Origin: Eubacterium sp. CAG:841
Lineage (GTDB): Bacteria; Bacillota; Clostridia; Oscillospirales; CAG-272
Assembly (NCBI GenBank): GCA_000437375.1
Contig: FR898219.1
Span: 4,028 to 21,870 of the forward strand
Reading direction: 5' to 3'
DNA: 17,843 nt
Made by a program: the position numbers and the translations under genes. The notes below the pieces were generated by a model. That model searched no databases, was not told where the DNA came from, and worked only from the letters and a program-made list of their open reading frames with translations. This document shows, piece after piece, positions 13,547 to 17,843 of this stretch; position 1 is the first letter of the stretch, and the number at the start of each line of letters is the position of its first letter.

Positions 13547-14995
13547 ATGCGTGCAATGGTGGAAAGCACGGGACCTGTCGCTTCGGTTATAATTTCCATA
13601 GCGGTAATGCTTTTCTGCGGCTTTCTGATGACGCGGATAACCAAGCTGCTTCGGCTTCCGAACGTGACCGCTTATATAGTTGTCGGAATTCTCATAGGAC
13701 CGTACGTTCTTGACGTAATACCGACAAAGGTTATAGACGGAATGGAATTTCTGCCGGATATAGCTCTTTCGTTTATAGCGTTCAGCACGGGAGAGTTCTT
13801 CCGACTGTCAACCTTGAAGAAAAACGGAATGAAGGTAGTCATAATAACGCTTCTTGAGTCGCTTGTGGCTACGCTTTTCGTATTTATAGTTGCATATTGG
13901 GTGCTTGGACTCGACCTTGCATTTTCCGCAGTGCTTGCGGCACTCGCCGCCGCTACGGCTCCGGCTTCGACAATGATGACAATACGTCAGACAAGAGCGA
14001 AAGGCGACTTTGTCGATACGCTTCTTCAGGTCGTTGCGCTTGACGACGTTGTCGGACTTCTGGCCTACAGCGCGGCGATATCGATAGCACTTGCTTCATC
14101 TGCAACCGGAGGTTCTGCCGGATTTGAAAGCGTAATAAAGCCGATAATCTTAAATCTTGTTGTGCTTTTGCTCGGAGGTTTGTTCGGGCTTGCGCTTAAA
14201 TTCCTTATGAACAAGCGCTCCACAGATAACAGACTTATCGTTTCGGTGGCGTTGCTTTTCACCTTCTGCGGAATATGCGCCATGATGGACATTTCGCCGC
14301 TTCTCGGCTGTATGTCAATGGGAATGGTTTACATAAACACAACGGATGACGATAAGCTTTTCAAGCAGCTCAACTATTTCAGTCCGCCGATACTTCTTCT
14401 GTTCTTTGTAAGATCAGGCGTGACGTTTGATCTCGGTGCGCTTGTAAATACTTCATCGGCTGTCGGCGGCGTGCCGCTTCTGCTTGTGGGCGTGCTGTAC
14501 TTCTTTGTAAGAATTATCGGCAAGTATGCGGGTTCGTTTTTGGGATGCGCTATTGTCAAAAAGGACAAAAAGGTAAGAAACTATCTCGGACTTGCACTTA
14601 TTCCTCAGGCGGGGGTTGCAATAGGACTTGCCGCTCTCGGAGCGCGTATGCTCGGAGGAGAAACAGGCAACGCGCTTGAGACCGTTATTTTGGCGTCGAG
14701 CGTGCTGTATGAGCTTATAGGTCCTGCGGCAGCAAAGCTTTCGTTGTATCTGTCGCACTCGTATTCAACAAATCTTGAAGAAATAACAAGCGACGTACCG
14801 CTTACAAGCGATGGCGTTCCCAAAACCCCTGTTGAAATTCTGACGGAGAGAATAAAGAAGATTCAATCCGAACTTCCCGCCCACAGCGAGCCGGCTCAGT
14901 CGGAAGAAGAGCAGGCGTTCCTTGAAGCAGCGGAAGAACAGTATGCAGCAATGGGTGCTATGGGGCGCAGACGCGGCTTTATAAACAGAAAGTAA
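13547..14995 (+). CDS. Cation:proton antiporter, CPA2/Na+-H+ exchanger family
   Basis: A 482-residue polytopic membrane protein with about 12 hydrophobic segments over residues 10-415 and a hydrophilic C-terminal tail of ~65 residues (TPVEILTERIKKIQSELP and an acidic helix). Features of the Na_H_Exchanger family are the N-terminal LPNVTAYIVVGILIGP (37-52), the unwound-helix ATAPAS (136-141) and the ion-binding Asp pair in ALDDVVGL (D166, D167); the DD form indicates an electrogenic CPA2-type exchanger or a Kef-like K+ route. There is no TrkA-N/RCK regulatory domain, unlike classical KefB/C, so control may lie in the tail. Likely role is pH, sodium or potassium homeostasis at the plasma membrane. 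The start follows GGAAAGGAAG. It is 13 bases upstream of the MgtC-like gene, so they are co-transcribed. Confidence 0.85.
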   Translation: MRAMVESTGPVASVIISIAVMLFCGFLMTRITKLLRLPNVTAYIVVGILIGPYVLDVIPTKVIDGMEFLPDIALSFIAFSTGEFFRLSTLKKNGMKVVIITLLESLVATLFVFIVAYWVLGLDLAFSAVLAALAAATAPASTMMTIRQTRAKGDFVDTLLQVVALDDVVGLLAYSAAISIALASSATGGSAGFESVIKPIILNLVVLLLGGLFGLALKFLMNKRSTDNRLIVSVALLFTFCGICAMMDISPLLGCMSMGMVYINTTDDDKLFKQLNYFSPPILLLFFVRSGVTFDLGALVNTSSAVGGVPLLLVGVLYFFVRIIGKYAGSFLGCAIVKKDKKVRNYLGLALIPQAGVAIGLAALGARMLGGETGNALETVILASSVLYELIGPAAAKLSLYLSHSYSTNLEEITSDVPLTSDGVPKTPVEILTERIKKIQSELPAHSEPAQSEEEQAFLEAAEEQYAAMGAMGRRRGFINRK

Positions 14996-15008
14996 AGGAG
15001 ATTATACA

Positions 15009-15728
15009 ATGATTTACGATCCTATTGCGGAAATACTCGGCGGATGGTCGTCGGAGCTTGGACTTTGGTCTGTGGTGTTCAGAATAGTTATCTCGCTTGT
15101 CTTGTCCGCCATAATAGGCTGTGAGAGATCGAGCAAAAGACATTCGGCGGGACTCAGAACATTCATAACTATATCCCTTGCGTCAACGGTATCTATGCTT
15201 GTTGACCTTGCACTTATAAGCGATACGGGAATAAAGGTTCCGTTGCTTTCTGCGGCGACGATAATTTCTTCGGCAATGATAAGCGGAAATTCAGTGCTTT
15301 TCAGCTCAAGAAATCAGATAAAGGGACTTACGACTTCTGCAGGACTCTGGGCTTGCGGAATAGTGGGGCTTTCTGCGGGTGCAGGATTTTATACTCTTAC
15401 CATTGTTGCATTTGTAACAATACTTCTCAGTCTCTCGCTTTTCCCGCGCATAGAAATATTTCTTAAAAACCGTTCAAACCATTTTGAAGTACATCTTGAA
15501 CTTAAAAACAAGAACAACCTTCAGGACTTTGTAACGACCATCCGTGAACTCGGACTGAGAATAGACGATATTGAGGCTAATCCGGCATATCTTAACTCCG
15601 GCCTCAGCGTTTACACTGTGGCTATTACGATAAGCTCCGACGAGCTTAAAAAATATAAGACGCATACGGAGATAATCGAAGCGCTTCGCACACTTGATTA
15701 CGTTCACTATATTGAAGAAATGAGATAA
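15009..15728 (+). CDS. MgtC/SapB family membrane protein with ACT-like C-terminal domain
   Basis: A 239-residue protein with about four or five hydrophobic segments (residues ~20-150) and a soluble C-terminal domain (~158-239, beta-alpha-beta, ACT-like: HFEVHLELKNKNNLQDFVTTIRELGLRIDDIEA). MgtC hallmarks are IIGCERSSKRHSAGLRT (36-51) and GLTTSAGLWACGIVGLSAGAGFY (106-128). The usual GIGFLGAG element between them is altered to SAMISGNSVLF, a departure from the family. MgtC proteins affect survival at low Mg2+ and restrain the F-type ATP synthase in Salmonella; the function of Firmicutes members is not settled. The AAAGGAG ribosome site overlaps the end of the antiporter gene, implying translational coupling and a joint role in ion or proton balance. 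A terminator follows. Confidence 0.88.
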   Translation: MIYDPIAEILGGWSSELGLWSVVFRIVISLVLSAIIGCERSSKRHSAGLRTFITISLASTVSMLVDLALISDTGIKVPLLSAATIISSAMISGNSVLFSSRNQIKGLTTSAGLWACGIVGLSAGAGFYTLTIVAFVTILLSLSLFPRIEIFLKNRSNHFEVHLELKNKNNLQDFVTTIRELGLRIDDIEANPAYLNSGLSVYTVAITISSDELKKYKTHTEIIEALRTLDYVHYIEEMR

Positions 15729-15753
15729 ACCGACAGAAAATCGGTCTGATATG

Positions 15754-15785
15754 AAAAAGAGCTTTCGCAGGAAAGCTCTTTTTTT
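15754..15785 (+). terminator. Rho-independent terminator after mgtC-like gene
   Basis: AAAAAGAGCTTTC (15754-15766), loop GCAG, GAAAGCTCTTTTT (15771-15783): a perfect 13-bp stem running into the T-run. A second small hairpin, ACCGA/TCGGT, lies just before it at 15729-15745. Confidence 0.9.
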
Positions 15786-15791
15786 GCGCGC

Positions 15792-15820
15792 TTGAAATGT
15801 TCACAAAGAGATGGTATTAT
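15792..15820 (+). promoter_or_regulatory. SigA-type promoter upstream of the ECF operon
   Basis: TTGAAA at 15792-15797 (5 of 6), 17 bp spacer, TATTAT at 15815-15820 (5 of 6). It implies a leader of about 160 bases, within which the ECF-type promoter lies. It would give basal expression of the sigma operon. Confidence 0.55.
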
Positions 15821-15925
15821 ATTAAAGGAACAGCTTATTTTCCGACAAAAAAAGATGTAAAAACAAAGAAAAAACGTGTTTTTGCGACTATAATAAAAAA
15901 ATTGGGAAAAAATTTTTATAAAAAG

Positions 15926-15951
15926 TGAAACCATCCCGCAAAAAAACTGTA
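15926..15951 (+). promoter_or_regulatory. ECF-type promoter, probable autoregulation of the sigma factor
   Basis: TGAAAC at 15926-15931 and TGTA at 15948-15951 separated by exactly 16 bases. The established Bacillus SigW-type pattern is TGAAAC-N16-CGTA, so only one base differs. The sigma gene starts 38 bases later. The overlapping TATATA at 15950-15955 could also serve SigA with an extended TG, so the assignment is likely but not certain. Confidence 0.55.
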
Positions 15952-15989
15952 TATAGGGATAGGAGCGCATAAGAGCAGGAGGTGAAAAC

Positions 15990-16550
15990 GTGGAGGATGA
16001 GCAGATAATAGACCTGTATCTGAATCGCAACGAAGCGGCCATAAGCGAAACGGAAAAAAAGTATGGGCCGTATTGCATGAAAATAGCAATGAATATTCTT
16101 GAAAGCGAACCCGACAGCGAGGAATGCGTAAACGACGTTTGGCTGAAAACATGGAATTCAATTCCGCCGAACAGACCGCAAAGTCTTGCTACATATCTCG
16201 GAAAGATCACGCGGAATATTTCAATAAACAAATATAAAATGAAATATGCCGGAAAACGTGCCGAAGGAGAATTCGCGGTTTCCCTCGATGAACTCGACGA
16301 GTGTGTTCCGGGAGGTGAAACGATGGATATGGAAGAGCAGGCAAGGCTGATAGGGAAAAGCATAAGCGAATTTCTGCACACGCAGAAAGAGCTTGCACGC
16401 AAAGTCTTTGTTTGCAGATATTTTTATTGCGATTCGGTATCTGAAATTGCCGAAAGGTTTGATATCAGCGAAAGCCACGTTAAATCATTACTGTTCCGAA
16501 CGCGTTCAAAGTTAAAAACGCATCTTGAGCGGGAGGGAATCACGGTATAG
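15990..16550 (+). CDS. ECF-type RNA polymerase sigma factor
   Basis: A 186-residue sigma-70-family factor with only regions 2 and 4. Region 2 spans about 15-85 (DSEECVNDVWLKTWNSIPPNR is the 2.2-like core helix, followed by LATYLGKITRN for -10 recognition). A variable acidic linker runs 86-118. Region 4 spans ~120-182 with the helix-turn-helix SVSEIAERFDISESHVKSLLFRTRSKL. ECF factors direct RNA polymerase to stress or envelope promoters and are usually held by a membrane anti-sigma factor. The start is GTG 15990 with an ideal AGGAGGTG site at 15978-15985; the next gene begins 16 bases after the stop and encodes a single-pass membrane protein. Control is probably by two promoters, one matching its own class. 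The signal sensed is unknown. Confidence 0.92.
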   Translation: MEDEQIIDLYLNRNEAAISETEKKYGPYCMKIAMNILESEPDSEECVNDVWLKTWNSIPPNRPQSLATYLGKITRNISINKYKMKYAGKRAEGEFAVSLDELDECVPGGETMDMEEQARLIGKSISEFLHTQKELARKVFVCRYFYCDSVSEIAERFDISESHVKSLLFRTRSKLKTHLEREGITV

Positions 16551-16566
16551 AGTGAAAAGAGAAAAT

Positions 16567-17133
16567 ATGAAAAATGAAATTCTTGCAAGAGCTATCACCG
16601 AGATAGACGACGACTTGCTTGCAGAGGCGCGTGAGCCTGTGAAAAAGAAAAAGCCGAATTACCGCATAATGATAACAAAATATGCGGCGGCTGTGGCGGC
16701 ATGCTTTGTGCTTGTGTTCTCATTTATGTTCTTCGGAAATTACGGAAGAAGCGGTGAGCTTGATATAAGCATAGACGGGCAGTCAATTGTGGCGGGTGAG
16801 GACGACATACTGTTGCCGCGCATCTCCGTTCATGCTACGGAACAGACCCCCCGCGATATGAAAAAGATGACGGTTCCGATGGAGATAAAAGTCGACGGAA
16901 GAACCGCTTCGGTCACAGCATCTTCTGGCGGAGTAATACACACCGAAAGCGGTGAAGAGTATGAAACGCTTAAGGTAAAGAGCGGCACTGGCATTGAATG
17001 GGTCGTGGACGTCTCGTTCAAAAGCCAATTTGAACTGACGGTGACGTCAAAAAAGCAAACCCTTGTAATCAAAGCCATCTATGATAGCGAACGGGAGTGT
17101 CTGATACTGTCCGCTACGGAAGGCAAAAACTAA
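16567..17133 (+). CDS. Single-pass membrane protein, probable anti-sigma factor
   Basis: A 188-residue protein from ATG 16567. A cytosolic N-terminus of ~35 residues (MKNEILARAITEIDDDLLAEA) is followed by a Lys-rich stretch, one membrane helix at about 36-56 (ITKYAAAVAACFVLVFSFMFF) and a beta-rich extracellular domain of ~130 residues (MEIKVDGRTASVTASSGGV). The short acidic N-terminus with EIDDDL, directly after an ECF sigma gene, matches the layout of Clostridia anti-sigma/sensor proteins. No HxxxCxxC zinc motif is present, so it is not a classical ZAS type. The start is not certain: GTG 16552 (one base after the sigma stop) or the longer TTG 16525 are in frame, but the ATG gives the family-like N-terminus. 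It lies 30 bases upstream of the lipoprotein. Confidence 0.7.
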   Translation: MKNEILARAITEIDDDLLAEAREPVKKKKPNYRIMITKYAAAVAACFVLVFSFMFFGNYGRSGELDISIDGQSIVAGEDDILLPRISVHATEQTPRDMKKMTVPMEIKVDGRTASVTASSGGVIHTESGEEYETLKVKSGTGIEWVVDVSFKSQFELTVTSKKQTLVIKAIYDSERECLILSATEGKN

Positions 17134-17163
17134 AAAATCACTATACGAAAAGGATGAATTAAC

Positions 17164-17802
17164 ATGAAAAAAATCATTGCACTTGTAATTGCAAGCATTA
17201 TGCTTGTTTCGGCACTCACACTTGTTTCATGCGGAAACAAAGACAACCCCAATGAATCGACGAACGGTACAACAACAGAAGCAACCACTACAACAGAGAA
17301 GAAAGAAACTCCCGTTACTCCCACTTATGCAAATGCGCTTGACCTGTACAATAAGATTTGGGGTACTTACACAGACGATGAAAAATTCCCCTCCGGCGGC
17401 GGCGATGTGGATCACAATTCCGATGAAGGTCCCGGCTTTTTCGATATAGAAAAGAACAAAGAATCCATACAGGTGAACACTCATATCACGGATGAGCTTC
17501 TCAAAACGGTTACAAACGACGCGGCAACTCTTATGCATATGATGAACACAAACACATTCAGCTCCGCAATTTTCCACCTGAAGGATGCTTCCACTGCGGA
17601 AAGTTTTGCAAAGGAATATGAGAAAGCCGTTCAGAATACACGCTGGATGTGCGGCTTCCCCGAAAGAGTTGTGGTCCTTTCCGTTGGTGAATATGTTGCG
17701 GTTGCGTTCGGTTATGAAGATTTGACTTCGACTTTCAAAACCAAATGCCTTGCTGTCGACAGTTCGGCAAAGCTTCTTATTGACAACGCCATAGACGCAT
17801 AA
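17164..17802 (+). CDS. Lipoprotein of unknown function, third gene of the ECF operon
   Basis: A 212-residue protein with a lipoprotein signal (MKKIIALVIASIMLVSALTL) and lipobox L-V-S-C (Cys23), then a Thr-rich linker to about residue 54 and a compact domain of ~160 residues that I do not recognise. That domain begins NALDLYNKIWGTYTDDEKFPSGGGD, has a Met-rich helix (TLMHMMNTN) and a central AIFHLKDASTAESFAKEYEKAVQNTRWMCG segment. ATG 17164 follows AAAAGGATG. Position after sigma and anti-sigma suggests either a regulon target or a sensor component that informs the anti-sigma factor from outside the membrane. The linker composition resembles that of the lipoprotein at 642, pointing to a common export style rather than a shared function. 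A hairpin follows at the window end. Confidence 0.75.
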   Translation: MKKIIALVIASIMLVSALTLVSCGNKDNPNESTNGTTTEATTTTEKKETPVTPTYANALDLYNKIWGTYTDDEKFPSGGGDVDHNSDEGPGFFDIEKNKESIQVNTHITDELLKTVTNDAATLMHMMNTNTFSSAIFHLKDASTAESFAKEYEKAVQNTRWMCGFPERVVVLSVGEYVAVAFGYEDLTSTFKTKCLAVDSSAKLLIDNAIDA

Positions 17803-17829
17803 ACCGCAAATACAGAAAATAAGCACGGC

Positions 17830-17843
17830 ACCGCTTGTGCGGT
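17830..17843 (+). terminator. Hairpin after the lipoprotein, cut by the window end
   Basis: ACCGC, loop TTGT, GCGGT at 17830-17843, starting 27 bases after the lipoprotein stop. The expected T-run lies beyond the window, so the terminator call is provisional. Confidence 0.4.

Noticed and set aside
15707..16402. Minus-strand open frame (231 codons) opposite the ECF sigma gene and its leader
   Set aside because: The Ser/Phe-rich translation is the typical shadow of A-rich coding sequence; the sigma factor on the plus strand is unmistakable.
16525..16566. Longer TTG or GTG start for the anti-sigma candidate
   Set aside because: The TTG overlaps the sigma gene; the added residues (SGRESRYRVKRE) look like translated sigma tail, while ATG 16567 gives the usual acidic N-terminus. 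GTG 16552 cannot be fully excluded.

Overview
The window looks like chromosome of a gut-type Clostridia bacterium (Oscillospirales/Ruminococcaceae-like). The reasons are strong AGGAGG-type ribosome binding sites, SigA-type promoters with 17-18 bp spacers, an IreB homologue (a Firmicutes marker), lipoproteins with Thr-rich linkers, a teichoic-acid-type glycerophosphotransferase domain and an ECF sigma operon. Placement is inferred from gene content; no rRNA or taxonomic marker is present. No tRNA, rRNA, CRISPR array, transposase or phage gene was recognised, and no gene-free stretch exceeds 300 bases.

Layout. (1) 3-2975: the 3' end of a PfkB-family sugar-phosphate kinase, then a large secreted lipoprotein with a calcineurin-like phosphoesterase domain and a LamG-like C-terminus, closed by a terminator. 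(2) 2987-4126, minus strand: an Sfp-type phosphopantetheinyl transferase followed by a small unknown protein, driven by a good promoter at 4220-4248. (3) 4271-5900, plus strand: a HAD phosphatase and a fructuronate-reductase-like SDR, with their own promoter and terminator. (4) 5918-6481, minus: an acidic coiled-coil protein of unknown function. (5) 6543-6865, plus: ireB as a solitary gene. (6) 6914-7828, minus: an M14 zinc carboxypeptidase that probably cleaves cell-wall peptides. (7) 8046-13396, plus: the centrepiece, a four-gene envelope operon divergent from the peptidase. (8) 13454-15785, plus: a CPA2-type cation/proton antiporter and an MgtC/SapB protein. (9) 15792-17843, plus: an ECF sigma factor, a single-pass membrane protein (probable anti-sigma) and a lipoprotein.

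The four-gene operon is the most interesting part. It encodes a five-TM alkaline-phosphatase-superfamily enzyme with a Thr nucleophile (LTA-synthase/phosphoethanolamine-transferase type), a YidC/Oxa1 insertase domain fused to a CDP-glycerol glycerophosphotransferase domain, a small membrane protein with an AAYIDPS motif, and an SPFH/prohibitin-like protein. Membrane topology predicts that the glycerophosphotransferase domain is cytosolic, tethered by the insertase fold, while the alkaline-phosphatase-type domain lies outside. I infer a membrane machine that makes and decorates a phosphate-containing surface polymer or glycolipid. The individual families are established; the assembled function is a hypothesis.

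The ECF operon has two promoter candidates upstream. One is a housekeeping promoter. The other matches the Bacillus ECF pattern TGAAAC-N16-CGTA except at one base, suggesting autoregulation.
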